Source: Parvibaculum sp963696585 (GTDB lineage: Bacteria; Pseudomonadota; Alphaproteobacteria; Parvibaculales; Parvibaculaceae). Taken from it: a stretch of 64,000 nt of DNA. Position numbers and translations under genes: made by a program. The notes under the pieces were generated by a model, which was not told the DNA's origin, made no database searches, and saw nothing but the letters and a program-made list of their open reading frames with translations. Of the stretch, positions 42,069 through 51,138 are shown in pieces. Position 1 is the first letter of the stretch, and each line of letters opens with the position of its first letter. The DNA lies in the NCBI GenBank assembly GCA_963696585.1, contig CAVOKW010000035.1:124001-188000 (forward strand), written 5' to 3'.

Positions 42069-42737
42069 ATGGCTGATACCGCGACAAGCGTAAGCAAGAC
42101 AGCTGCGGTGAATGAAGCTGATGCTCCAACAGAAGTGGCTGACGTTGCTTCTGGCGGCTCCAGACGCAAGCTCGAAAGCCGCCGCAAGCTCCTCAATGCA
42201 GCCCAGAAGCTCTTTATCGAACGCGGCTATCATGAAACGCGGACGCAGGACATTTCGCGCGAGGCGGGCGTTGGCCACGGCACGTTTTATCTGCATTTCG
42301 ATGACAAGCTCGATTGTTTTCTCGCTTTCACCGAAGCAGCCTCCAATTATCTCGAAGGCGTTCTGAAAGAGCCATCCGGACAGGATTTGCCGCTCGCCGA
42401 GAGCATTCTCGAGATCATCCGCCGGATTTTCACTTATGTGGGTGAGAATCCTGGCCTTGTCGCTGCGGCGCTTTTGGATATCGATGTGATCACAACGACC
42501 GACAGCAAGGGCCGCAAGATGCTGGTCGATCAGTGGGCTGATAGCTGGGCGGAGCAGATCAGCAATTGGGAAGAACGCGGCCTGGTGGCCAAAAACCTCG
42601 ATAAGCGCCTCGTCGGCTACATGATCGTCGGCGCCATGAAACATGGCGGTGGCTATGCGTTCCGCGACGATCTGGACAAGGAACGTGTCGTCCATGAAAT
42701 GACGCGGATGATTGTCCGGGCGCTGCAGGCCAATTAG
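42069..42737 (+). CDS. TetR family transcriptional regulator
   Basis: A 222-aa regulator. A polar, acidic 35-residue N-terminal extension precedes the helix-turn-helix (about 38-85): RRKLLNAAQKLFIERGYHETRTQDI and VGHGTFYLHF is the classic TetR pattern. The remainder is the helical ligand-binding domain. GGGGAGAAACAA before the ATG fixes the start. The palindrome at 42000-42024 is its likely operator. It may control its own gene and possibly the CoxL-type hydroxylase upstream; ligand unknown. Confidence 0.93.
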   Translation: MADTATSVSKTAAVNEADAPTEVADVASGGSRRKLESRRKLLNAAQKLFIERGYHETRTQDISREAGVGHGTFYLHFDDKLDCFLAFTEAASNYLEGVLKEPSGQDLPLAESILEIIRRIFTYVGENPGLVAAALLDIDVITTTDSKGRKMLVDQWADSWAEQISNWEERGLVAKNLDKRLVGYMIVGAMKHGGGYAFRDDLDKERVVHEMTRMIVRALQAN

Positions 42738-42816
42738 TCGCAGACCAAGGCTTGTGCTGTCGTGCCATACTTCCCATCATGAACGAGCAATAACAACGCA
42801 AATGGGAGAGAGAGAA

Positions 42817-43242
42817 ATGAAGCTCACGCTTAATTTTGCGGCGGCCCTGCTTCTGGTGGCAGGCACATTCCCGGTTTCATCCGCCCTTGCCGGCGCCAGC
42901 GATGTCGGTACGGGTGCTGACCTGACGGCGGCATGCAGCGCCTATGCGGCGGGCGAAGGGAGCAGCAGCGGCAATGTATCGGCGGCTTCGTGCAAAGGGT
43001 TTCTCGTCGGCATGGTCACAAGCATCCAGCAATCGGTTGAAGCCGGTGCGCCGCTTGTCGTCAAGCGCGTGGGGCCCAAGCAGGATGAAGATTATTGCTT
43101 CCGTTTGCCCTCCTTGCTGAAATATTCCGAATTTGCCAAGCTGGTCGTCAGTTATTCGGCAGCGCATCCCGCGCTCGCATCGCGTCCGGCCATTGAGCTT
43201 GCCGCGCAGACGTTGGCGACAAATTATCCCTGCCCGGAATAA
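42817..43242 (+). CDS. small exported protein, Rap1a/Tai-like
   Basis: A 141-aa protein with a signal peptide (cut likely after SALA-GA, about residue 25). The mature part has the Rap1a/Tai pattern: paired Cys in TAACSAYAAG and SAASCKGFLVGMV, then DYCFRLP, LVVSYSAAHPALASRP and NYPCPE at the end, giving four Cys for two disulfides. Rap1a/Tai proteins are periplasmic, and some are immunity proteins against type VI effectors. No secretion system or toxin gene is nearby, so immunity is not supported here. GGGAGAGAGAGAA precedes the ATG. Confidence 0.8.
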   Translation: MKLTLNFAAALLLVAGTFPVSSALAGASDVGTGADLTAACSAYAAGEGSSSGNVSAASCKGFLVGMVTSIQQSVEAGAPLVVKRVGPKQDEDYCFRLPSLLKYSEFAKLVVSYSAAHPALASRPAIELAAQTLATNYPCPE

Positions 43243-43325
43243 AGGGCGCCTGATGTTTTGATCTGGCTGTCCGGGATGTGTCATCATGGCGCGCAGGGAA
43301 CCATGTGAGGTGGGGGGCTGCAACC

Positions 43326-44450
43326 ATGGCGACACTCGATTTCTGTGCATCCATTGAAGACTATCGTCAGCTTGCCCGCGAGAAGCTGCCAAAGATTCTT
43401 TTTGAATATATCGATGGCGGCGCTTATGCGGAGGAAACGCTCCGGCGCAATGTCGAAGCCTTTGGCCATGTCACGCTGACACAACGCATCATGGTGGATG
43501 TGTCGAAGGTCGATAGCCGCGTGACGCTCTTTGGCGAGAGCCTCGCCTATCCCGTCATCTGTGCGCCGGTCGGCTTTGCCGGCATGTATGCGCGTCGCGG
43601 CGAGGCGCAGGCGGCGCGCGCGGCGAAGGCCGCAGGCATTCCGTTTTGTCTTTCGACGGTCGGCATCTGCTCGGTCGAGGAAGTGGCGGCGACGGGGCAG
43701 GCCCCGTGGTTTCAGCTTTACATGATCAAGGATCGCGACTGGATCGCGAAGCTCCTGCAACGCGCGACCGACTCCGGCTGCAAGGTGCTGGTGCTGACGG
43801 GCGATTTGCAGACGCCGGGCACGCGCTATCGCGACATTCGCTCCGGCATGATGCGCGAGCTTGATGCGCTCGGCAAAGTCCGGCGTGCCATTGAAGGCCT
43901 TCGCAAGGCGCAATGGACCTATGATGTTTATCTCAAGGGTCGTCCGCATAGCTTTGGCAATATTGCAGGTGTGCTGCCGCCGAATGCTTCCTTCGCCGCG
44001 TCATGGATCTGGATTGGCACCAATTTCGATCCTTCCGTCTCGTGGGACGATCTCGCCTTCATTCGCCAGCACTGGAAGGGGCCGATCATCCTCAAGGGTG
44101 TGATGTGTGTCGAGGATGCCAAACGTGCCCGCGATCACGGCATTGACGGCATCGTTGTTTCCAATCATGGCGGGCGACAGCTCGATGGCGGCGCGGCAAG
44201 CCTGACGGTGTTGCCGGAAATCGCGCATGCGGTGGGCGATGAGCTGAGCGTGCTGATGGATGGCGGCGTGCGTTCGGGCATTGATGTGGTGAAAGCGATC
44301 AACGCGGGCGCCCGCGCCTGCATGATCGGGCGGCCCTGGGCCTATGCGCTGGCCGCTGGCGGGCAGGCAGGCGTTGCCAGGATGCTGACGGGCCTGCAAT
44401 CGGAAATCCGCGCGGCGCAGGTGCTCTCGGCGCGACTCACGCTGGGGTGA
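43326..44450 (+). CDS. lldD: FMN-dependent alpha-hydroxy acid dehydrogenase (LldD-type)
   Basis: A 374-aa TIM-barrel flavoenzyme oxidising L-2-hydroxy acids such as L-lactate to the keto acid. Features: CASIEDYRQLAREKLPKILFEYIDGGAYAEETL-type start, PVICAPVGFAGMYARRGE, the catalytic His in VSNHGGRQLDGG, and DGGVRSGIDVVKAINAGARACMIGRPWAYAL (FMN phosphate). The ATG at 43326 follows GTGGGGGG. It stands alone behind the Rap1a-like gene. With the GlcD-type oxidase at 37308, the window carries enzymes for both D- and L-hydroxy acids. Confidence 0.93.
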   Translation: MATLDFCASIEDYRQLAREKLPKILFEYIDGGAYAEETLRRNVEAFGHVTLTQRIMVDVSKVDSRVTLFGESLAYPVICAPVGFAGMYARRGEAQAARAAKAAGIPFCLSTVGICSVEEVAATGQAPWFQLYMIKDRDWIAKLLQRATDSGCKVLVLTGDLQTPGTRYRDIRSGMMRELDALGKVRRAIEGLRKAQWTYDVYLKGRPHSFGNIAGVLPPNASFAASWIWIGTNFDPSVSWDDLAFIRQHWKGPIILKGVMCVEDAKRARDHGIDGIVVSNHGGRQLDGGAASLTVLPEIAHAVGDELSVLMDGGVRSGIDVVKAINAGARACMIGRPWAYALAAGGQAGVARMLTGLQSEIRAAQVLSARLTLG

Positions 44451-44493
44451 GGTGGGAGATCATTTCCGGGTATTTATGGGTCGTTTCCACATC

Positions 44494-44566
44494 TGTCACC
44501 CCGGATTTATTCCGGGTTCAATTTCTTCCGTCATTGCGAGGCGCGCAAACGCCGCAGCAATGACGA
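44494..44566. repeat. dispersed palindromic (REP-like) sequences
   Basis: TGTCACCCCGGATTTATTCCGGG and GTCATTGCGAGGCGCGCAAACGCCGCAGCAATGAC are two adjacent imperfect hairpins between lldD and tRNA-Thr. The first is the same family as the array at 1290-2177; the second is the GTCATTGCGAG type widely scattered in alphaproteobacterial genomes. Confidence 0.65.
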
Positions 44567-44622
44567 GATCTGAGGCGTGACGAGCGCGGCTCACATTAGG
44601 GGGGTGATGAAAAGGGTGGTGG

Positions 44623-44698
<76 letters not shown>

Positions 44699-44712
44699 GT
44701 ACCACGGCGCGG

Positions 44713-44741
44713 AACATACGGAGCATGGCCTCGGCCTGCAA
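44713..44741 (-). promoter_or_regulatory. sigma-70-type promoter for tRNA-Thr
   Basis: On the minus strand, TTGCAG (44741-44736) and TATGTT (44718-44713) are separated by exactly 17 bp. The predicted transcription start lies a few bases before the tRNA 5' end at 44698. Confidence 0.6.
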
Positions 44742-44768
44742 GCGTTCCGTCGCGGTTTTTTGACGGGA

Positions 44769-45611
44769 TTACAAACTTCTGCGAAAGAGTTCGTAAAGCG
44801 CGACGGCGGCGGCGTTCGACACATTGAGGCTCTTCATGTCGCCAGCCGCGGGCAGGCGGGCCAGAAGATCGCAATGTTCGCGTGTGAGGCGTCGAAGGCC
44901 GGCGCCTTCCGCGCCCAGCACCAAAGCGACTTTGGCCCCCAGCTTCAGTTCGTGCATCGCCTGATCGCCCTCGCCATCAAGGCCGATCACTTCAAAGCCG
45001 AGTTCCTTCAGCTCCTCCATGCCGCGCACGAGATTGGTGATGCGGGCGATCTTGACCTTTTCGAGCGCCCCCGAGGCGGCCTTGGCCAGCACGCCCCCCG
45101 GCACCGGGCTGTTGCGTTCGGTCGTCACGAGGCCGGTTGCGCCGAAGACGGCGGCGGAACGGAGAATCGCGCCGAAGTTATGCGGATCGGTGACCTGATC
45201 GAGGACCAGAACCCGGTTTGCCCCATAACAGGCTTCGTCAATCGTCAGCTCGGGCAGGGGGGAGGCCTTGAGCGCGATTCCCTGATGCACGGCCCCATGG
45301 GGCAGGAGATCGGCAATTTCCTCATTGGTCATGATTTCGGGCAGAATACCCCTATCATTTGTGAGGCTGATGCCGTCCCGGGCACATTCGGCCTCGGCAT
45401 TGCGGGTCAAAACCAGCCGTTTGAGGTCGCGGTCGGGATTGGCCAACGCGGCGGAAACGGCATGAAAACCATAGAGATAGCTGTCATCGCCGCCCTTGTT
45501 GGGGCGTTTGGGGCCGGGGCCCTGACGGCGCGGGCCGGGGCGGGCGCCCTGGGGTGCGGCACCGGGTCGATTCTTGTGGGGGGGCCGGGGGCTTTGCTTG
45601 CGTGTTGTCAT
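44769..45611 (-). CDS. rlmB: 23S rRNA (guanosine-2'-O-)-methyltransferase RlmB
   Basis: A 280-aa SpoU-family (TrmH/RlmB) methyltransferase acting on 23S rRNA. A Lys/Arg/Pro-rich N-terminal extension (1-38) precedes the substrate-binding domain (about 40-115). The knotted methyltransferase domain has VLVLDQVTDPHNFGAILRSA, TGLVTTERNS, ALVLGAEGAGLRRLT and LNVSNAAAVALYEL, the SpoU motifs. The ATG at 45611 follows AAGG; an upstream in-frame ATG at 45647 has no such site. It is read away from the tRNA-Tyr/tRNA-Gly/tuf unit; this divergent layout also borders tufB-type loci in relatives. Confidence 0.93.
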   Translation of the reverse strand: MTTRKQSPRPPHKNRPGAAPQGARPGPRRQGPGPKRPNKGGDDSYLYGFHAVSAALANPDRDLKRLVLTRNAEAECARDGISLTNDRGILPEIMTNEEIADLLPHGAVHQGIALKASPLPELTIDEACYGANRVLVLDQVTDPHNFGAILRSAAVFGATGLVTTERNSPVPGGVLAKAASGALEKVKIARITNLVRGMEELKELGFEVIGLDGEGDQAMHELKLGAKVALVLGAEGAGLRRLTREHCDLLARLPAAGDMKSLNVSNAAAVALYELFRRSL

Positions 45612-45736
45612 GCCGCGCCTTATATTCCGCTCATCGGGCTCATGCAAACGCCCTCCGAACAGTGTCCTTGAACCGCATGCGGGCGGAGACGAGGACGCTG
45701 CGGAGGCGTTTCAGCTTTTGGGACCGGGGATTTTTG

Positions 45737-45765
45737 TTGACAGGAAGGCGCCAAACCGGAATAAA
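45737..45765 (+). promoter_or_regulatory. promoter for the tRNA-Tyr/tRNA-Gly/tuf unit
   Basis: A consensus TTGACA at 45737-45742 is followed after 17 bp by AATAAA at 45760-45765. It lies 83 bp before tRNA-Tyr and would drive a tRNA-tRNA-tuf transcript. The spacing is ideal and the -10 box matches at four of six positions. Confidence 0.6.
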
Positions 45766-45847
45766 GCCGCCCGTGCTCGAAGCAGGCCGGCTGCACCGAA
45801 CCAACCCGCGAACTCATTGGGATTTCTCAGCATTTGACATCGGACAC

Positions 45848-45932
45848 GGAGGGGTGCCCGAGTGGCTAAAGGGGACGGACTGTAAATCCGTTGGCTAAGC
45901 CTACGTTGGTTCGAATCCAACCCCCTCCACCA
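45848..45932 (+). tRNA. tRNA-Tyr (GUA)
   Basis: Class II tRNA with a long variable arm. The acceptor GGAGGGG pairs with CCCCTCC, the anticodon loop is CTGTAAA with anticodon GTA, and the T-arm is GTTGG-TTCGAAT-CCAAC. The CCA is encoded at 45930-45932. Confidence 0.97.
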
Positions 45933-45996
45933 CCATTGATTGATCCCCGGGATCAGTCTTGGCCGATGAATGTGGATGAATGTGAGAGTGGATCCG

Positions 45997-46056
45997 GGTT
46001 TGGGTCATGTGGGTTTGGGTCATGTGGATTTGGGGCATGTGGATTTGGGGCATGTC
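45997..46056. repeat. four tandem 15-bp repeats between two tRNA genes
   Basis: GGTTTGGGTCATGTG occurs twice (45997-46011, 46012-46026), then the variant GATTTGGGGCATGTG (46027-46041) and GATTTGGGGCATGTC (46042-46056). It lies inside the presumed tRNA-Tyr/tRNA-Gly/tuf transcript, in the 169-bp spacer. Purpose unknown. Confidence 0.85.
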
Positions 46057-46101
46057 GTTTTGACGACAGCGCCGAGCGACCGGACGGAAGGGTACGAGCA
46101 G

Positions 46102-46175
46102 GCGGGTGTAGCTCAATGGTAGAGCAACAGCCTTCCAAGCTGATGACGAGGGTTCGATTCCCTTCACCCGCTCCA
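46102..46175 (+). tRNA. tRNA-Gly (UCC)
   Basis: The acceptor GCGGGTG pairs with CACCCGC, the anticodon loop CTTCCAA carries anticodon TCC, and the T-arm has GGTTCGATTCC. One mismatch at the top of the anticodon stem is seen. The CCA is encoded at 46173-46175. The tuf start is 142 bp downstream. Confidence 0.96.
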
Positions 46176-46317
46176 ACGCTCCGCCGGGCGGATGCCGGGT
46201 CGGGGTTCGAGGCGCGAAAGAACAAGGGCCGTCGCCATGTGGCGGCGCTGTATTGACCAGATCGATCATGCTGCCGCAGGCAGGGTGACGAGAGATCAAA
46301 CGAAGGTGACGAAGCCG

Positions 46318-47508
<1,191 letters not shown>

Positions 47509-47523
47509 TTCAGGGGTTATGTC

Positions 47524-47545
47524 GGGGCGCGGTTCACCGCGCTCC
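47524..47545 (+). promoter_or_regulatory. intercistronic hairpin between tuf and rpsJ
   Basis: GGGGCGCGG pairs with CCGCGCTCC across a TTCA loop (nine pairs, one G-T), followed 10 bp later by a second small GCGC-GAAA-GCGC hairpin. There is no T-run, so it is more likely an RNA-processing or stability site than a terminator. Confidence 0.45.
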
Positions 47546-47593
47546 GGTATTTGAAGCGCGAAAGCGCGAAGCCGACAGGCACAGGAATTGACT

Positions 47594-47902
47594 ATGCAAA
47601 GGCAGAAAATCCGCATCCGGTTGAAAGGTTTCGATCACCGCGTGCTCGACATTTCGACCCGGGAAATCGTCAATACGGCGAAACGTACCGGCGCGCAGGT
47701 GCTGGGTCCTATCCCGCTGCCGACGCGACTTGAGAAGTTCACGGTTCTTCGTGGTCCGCATATCGACAAGAAGAGCCGCGAGCAATTTGAAATTCGGACG
47801 CACAAGCGTGTGCTCGACATCGTGGACCCGACACCGCAAACCGTCGATGCTTTGATGAAGCTCGATCTTGCGGCTGGTGTGGACGTCGAGATCAAGCTTT
47901 AA
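47594..47902 (+). CDS. rpsJ: 30S ribosomal protein S10
   Basis: 102 aa, the standard length; binds 16S rRNA in the 30S head and can pair with NusB in antitermination. QRQKIRIRLKGFDHRVLD and LRGPHIDKKSREQFEIRTHKR are diagnostic. First gene of the S10 block; rplC follows 34 bp later. Confidence 0.99.
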   Translation: MQRQKIRIRLKGFDHRVLDISTREIVNTAKRTGAQVLGPIPLPTRLEKFTVLRGPHIDKKSREQFEIRTHKRVLDIVDPTPQTVDALMKLDLAAGVDVEIKL

Positions 47903-47936
47903 GCTGGATCTTGGATCAGAACGAGGAATGGGACCC

Positions 47937-48704
47937 ATGCGTTCCGGTGTAATTGTCAAAAAGGTCGGAATGACGCGCCTCTTCATGGAAGATGGTCGTC
48001 ATGTACCGGTCACGGTGCTGAAGCTCGACAACTGTCAGGTTGTCTCTCAGCGTACGGAAGATAAGAACGGCTATACAGCTGTGCAGCTCGGCACGGGGCT
48101 GGCCAAAGTGAAAAATGTGTCCAACGCTCAGCGTGGACAGTTTGCACGGGCCAATGTCGAACCGAAGCTGGAGATGGTCGAGTTCCGGGTCAGCCCGGAA
48201 AACATGCTCGATGTCGGTGTTGAAATCACCGCTGACCATTTCGTCGCCGGCCAGCTCGTTGATGCGAGCGGCACGTCGATCGGTAAAGGCTTTGCCGGTG
48301 TCATGAAGCGCCACAACTTCGGTGGTCTGCGCGCTTCCCATGGTGTGTCTGTCAGCCATCGTTCGCATGGTTCGACGGGTCAGCGCCAGGATCCGGGCAA
48401 GGTCTTCAAAGGCAAGAAGATGGCCGGTCACATGGGTGCCGAGCGTGTCACGACCCAGAATCTGGAAGTTGTGCGCACCGATGTCGATCGCGGCCTCATC
48501 ATGGTCAAGGGCGCAGTGCCCGGCTCCAAGGGTGGTTGGGTTCTGCTGCGCGACGCTGTGAAAGTGAAGCTGCCTGAAAGCGTTCCGACGCCGGGTGCTT
48601 TCCGTCGCAGCGGTGAAGAAGCGGTTGCACAGGTTGCTGAAGCAGCGCCTGCGGAAGAGGCTGTCGTTGCCGAAGGCGACGGCGCCGAGAAGGAAGGTGC
48701 ATGA
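47937..48704 (+). CDS. rplC: 50S ribosomal protein L3
   Basis: 255 aa. MRSGVIVKKVGMTRLF and VMKRHNFGGLRASHGVSVSH are L3 signatures. It is longer than the E. coli protein because of an acidic Ala/Glu-rich C-terminal tail (about 228-255), usual in alphaproteobacteria. The ATG at 47937 follows GAGGAATGGGACCC. Its stop overlaps the start of rplD. Confidence 0.98.
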   Translation: MRSGVIVKKVGMTRLFMEDGRHVPVTVLKLDNCQVVSQRTEDKNGYTAVQLGTGLAKVKNVSNAQRGQFARANVEPKLEMVEFRVSPENMLDVGVEITADHFVAGQLVDASGTSIGKGFAGVMKRHNFGGLRASHGVSVSHRSHGSTGQRQDPGKVFKGKKMAGHMGAERVTTQNLEVVRTDVDRGLIMVKGAVPGSKGGWVLLRDAVKVKLPESVPTPGAFRRSGEEAVAQVAEAAPAEEAVVAEGDGAEKEGA

Positions 48705-49324
48705 TGAAGGCCGACGTTATTACACTTCAGGCCAAGAATGCCGGTTCGGTTGAGCTTGCCGACGACGTATTCGCTCTTGAGCCCCGTCTCGACATTCTGC
48801 ATCGCATGGTGAACTACCAGCTGGCCAAGCGTCAGGCTGGTACGCACAAGACAAAAGGCCGGTCCGAGATCAGCCTGACGGGCAAGAAGTTCGTCAAGCA
48901 GAAGGGTTCTGGCGGCGCCCGTCATGGCGATCGCAAGGCGCCGCAGTTCCGTGGCGGCGGCAAGGCCTTCGGTCCGGTTGTTCGCAGCCATGCGATTGAC
49001 CTGCCCAAGAAGGTTCGTGCGCTGGCTCTCAAGCTCGCGCTCTCGTCCAAGGCCCGCTCGTCGGATCTGATCATCCTCGAAGATGCGAAGATGCCGGAAG
49101 CCAAGACCAGGGCCGTGAAGGAAGCATTTGCCAAACTCGGCCTGTCGTCGGTGTTGATCATCGATGGCGCCGTGGTGGACCAGAACTTCGCTCTGGCCGC
49201 GCGCAATATCCGCGACGTCGATGTGCTGCCAGTGCAGGGCATCAATGTTTACGACATTCTGCGGCGCCAGAAGCTCGTGCTCACCAAGGCCGCTCTCGAA
49301 AGCCTGGAGGCACGGTTCAAATGA
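48701..49324 (+). CDS. rplD: 50S ribosomal protein L4
   Basis: 207 aa. The extended loop with GTHKTKGRSEISLTGKKFVKQ and the RHGDRKAPQFRGGGKAFGP segment lines the peptide exit tunnel. Two tandem ATGs (48701 and 48704) are both possible starts. It overlaps rplC and rplW by 4 bp each, implying coupling. Confidence 0.98.
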   Translation: MMKADVITLQAKNAGSVELADDVFALEPRLDILHRMVNYQLAKRQAGTHKTKGRSEISLTGKKFVKQKGSGGARHGDRKAPQFRGGGKAFGPVVRSHAIDLPKKVRALALKLALSSKARSSDLIILEDAKMPEAKTRAVKEAFAKLGLSSVLIIDGAVVDQNFALAARNIRDVDVLPVQGINVYDILRRQKLVLTKAALESLEARFK

Positions 49325-49611
49325 AAGAAGAATATTACGATGTGATCGTGAAGCCGGTGATCACCGAAAAAGCGACGATGGCCTCTGAATTCAATCAGGT
49401 CATCTTCAAGGTTTCGCCGAAGTCCACGAAGCCCCAGATCAAGGAAGCGATCGAAAAGCTCTTTGGTGTGAAGGTGAAGGCCGTCAATACGCTGGTGCGC
49501 AAGGGCAAGACCAAGCGCTTCCGCGGCGTTGTCGGCAAGCAGAGTGATTTCAAGAAAGCGATCGTGACCCTCGAAGACGGGTTTTCGATTGATGTGACGA
49601 CCGGACTTTAA
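49321..49611 (+). CDS. rplW: 50S ribosomal protein L23
   Basis: 96 aa. YYDVIVKPVITEKATMAS at the N-terminus and the tunnel-exit loop with KGKTKRFRG are typical. L23 is the docking site for trigger factor and SRP. The ATG overlaps the rplD stop. Confidence 0.98.
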   Translation: MKEEYYDVIVKPVITEKATMASEFNQVIFKVSPKSTKPQIKEAIEKLFGVKVKAVNTLVRKGKTKRFRGVVGKQSDFKKAIVTLEDGFSIDVTTGL

Positions 49612-49636
49612 GGCCGGACAGAGAGAAGCCTGAACC

Positions 49637-50467
49637 ATGGCACTGAAAACATATAAACCGACGAGCCCCGCACAGCGCGGCCTTGTACTGGTCGATCGCT
49701 CGGCGCTCTACAAGGGCAAGCCGGTCAAGGGTTTGACTGAAGGTCTGTCGAAGTCGGGCGGGCGCAACAATCACGGCCGCGTCACGGCGTTCAATCGCGG
49801 TGGCGGTCACAAGCGCAGCTATCGTCTTGTCGACTTCAAGCGTCGCAAGTTTGACGTCCCCGGCGTTGTTGAGCGTCTGGAATATGACCCGAACCGCACA
49901 TCCTTCATCGCGCTGGTGAAGTATGAAGATGGCGAGCAGGCTTACATTCTGGCGCCGCAGCGCCTGGCTGCGGGTGACAGTGTTGTCGCCGGCGCCAAGG
50001 TTGACGTGAAGCCTGGTAATGCGATGCCGCTTTCGGCCATTCCTGTCGGCACGATCATCCACAATGTGGAGTTGAAGCCAGGCAAGGGTGGTCAGATTGC
50101 CCGTTCGGCCGGCACTTATGTGCAGCTCGTTGGCCGCGACCATGGTTACGCACTTGTGCGCCTGTCGTCTGGCGAACAGCGCATGATCCGCGGCGAGTGC
50201 ATGGCGTCGATTGGCGCGGTGTCGAACCCGGACCACTCGAATATCACAATCGCCAAAGCTGGCCGTAATCGCTGGCTTGGCAAGCGTCCTTCGGTTCGCG
50301 GTGTTGCCATGAACCCGGTTGACCATCCTCACGGCGGCGGCGAAGGCCGCACCTCAGGTGGCCGTCATCCGGTGACCCCATGGGGCAAGCCGACGAAGGG
50401 CAAGAAGACGCGCCGGAACAAGGCGACCGACAAGTTCATCGTCCGTAGCCGCCACAAGCGCAAGTAA
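49637..50467 (+). CDS. rplB: 50S ribosomal protein L2
   Basis: 276 aa. It contains NPVDHPHGGGEGRTSGGRHP near the peptidyl-transferase centre, including the His essential in E. coli L2. Part of the S10 block, 25 bp after rplW. Confidence 0.99.
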   Translation: MALKTYKPTSPAQRGLVLVDRSALYKGKPVKGLTEGLSKSGGRNNHGRVTAFNRGGGHKRSYRLVDFKRRKFDVPGVVERLEYDPNRTSFIALVKYEDGEQAYILAPQRLAAGDSVVAGAKVDVKPGNAMPLSAIPVGTIIHNVELKPGKGGQIARSAGTYVQLVGRDHGYALVRLSSGEQRMIRGECMASIGAVSNPDHSNITIAKAGRNRWLGKRPSVRGVAMNPVDHPHGGGEGRTSGGRHPVTPWGKPTKGKKTRRNKATDKFIVRSRHKRK

Positions 50468-50478
50468 GGGATCTCGAT

Positions 50479-50754
50479 ATGGCACGTTCCGTCAAAAAGG
50501 GCCCCTTCGTGGATGGGTATCTGCTCAAGAAGGCAGAAACCGCGCGTACGTCGGGCCGCAAAGAAGTCATCAAGATGTGGAGCCGTCGCTCCACCATCCT
50601 GCCGCAGTTTGTCGGGCTGACCTTCGCCGTGCATAACGGCAAGAAGCACATCCCGGTGCTCGTGAATGAAGACATGGTGGGCCACAAGTTCGGCGAATTC
50701 GCCCCGACGCGCACCTTCTATGGCCACACGGCCGACAAGAAAGCGAAGAAGTAA
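50479..50754 (+). CDS. rpsS: 30S ribosomal protein S19
   Basis: 91 aa. RSVKKGPFVDGYLL at the N-terminus and the basic core SRRSTILPQFVGLTF identify it. Binds S13 and 16S rRNA in the head. Followed by rplV after 3 bp. Confidence 0.98.
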   Translation: MARSVKKGPFVDGYLLKKAETARTSGRKEVIKMWSRRSTILPQFVGLTFAVHNGKKHIPVLVNEDMVGHKFGEFAPTRTFYGHTADKKAKK

Positions 50755-50757
50755 GCC

Positions 50758-51138
50758 ATGGGCAAAGCAGCAACAAAACGGCGTCTTGCCGATAATGAAG
50801 CGCAGGCCGTGGGTCGGATGATCCGCATCAGCCCGCAGAAGCTCAATCTTGTCGCCCAGTTGATCCGCGGCAAGAAGGTGGACACGGCTCTCGCCGATCT
50901 GACCTTCTCGCGCAAGCGCATCTCGGACGATGTGAAGAAGGTTTTGCAGAGCGCGATTGCGAATGCAGAAAACAACCACGACCTCGACGTCGATGATCTC
51001 ATCGTCGCCGAAGCCTATGTGGGCAAGAACCTGGTGATGAAGCGCTGGCAGGCCCATGCACGTGGCCGCGTCGGCAAGCTGCAGAAGCCCTTCAGCCAGA
51101 TTACGATTGTCGTGCGCCAAGTCGAGGAGACGGCCTGA
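50758..51138 (+). CDS. rplV: 50S ribosomal protein L22
   Basis: 126 aa. RISPQKLNLVAQLIRGKKVD and the C-terminal tunnel hairpin MKRWQAHARGRVGKLQKPFSQ identify it. The TGATG at its end overlaps rpsC by one base. Confidence 0.98.
   Translation: MGKAATKRRLADNEAQAVGRMIRISPQKLNLVAQLIRGKKVDTALADLTFSRKRISDDVKKVLQSAIANAENNHDLDVDDLIVAEAYVGKNLVMKRWQAHARGRVGKLQKPFSQITIVVRQVEETA

Noticed and set aside
42817..43242. Type VI immunity protein call for the Rap1a-like gene
   Set aside because: No effector or secretion gene is nearby; only the fold-family resemblance is supported.
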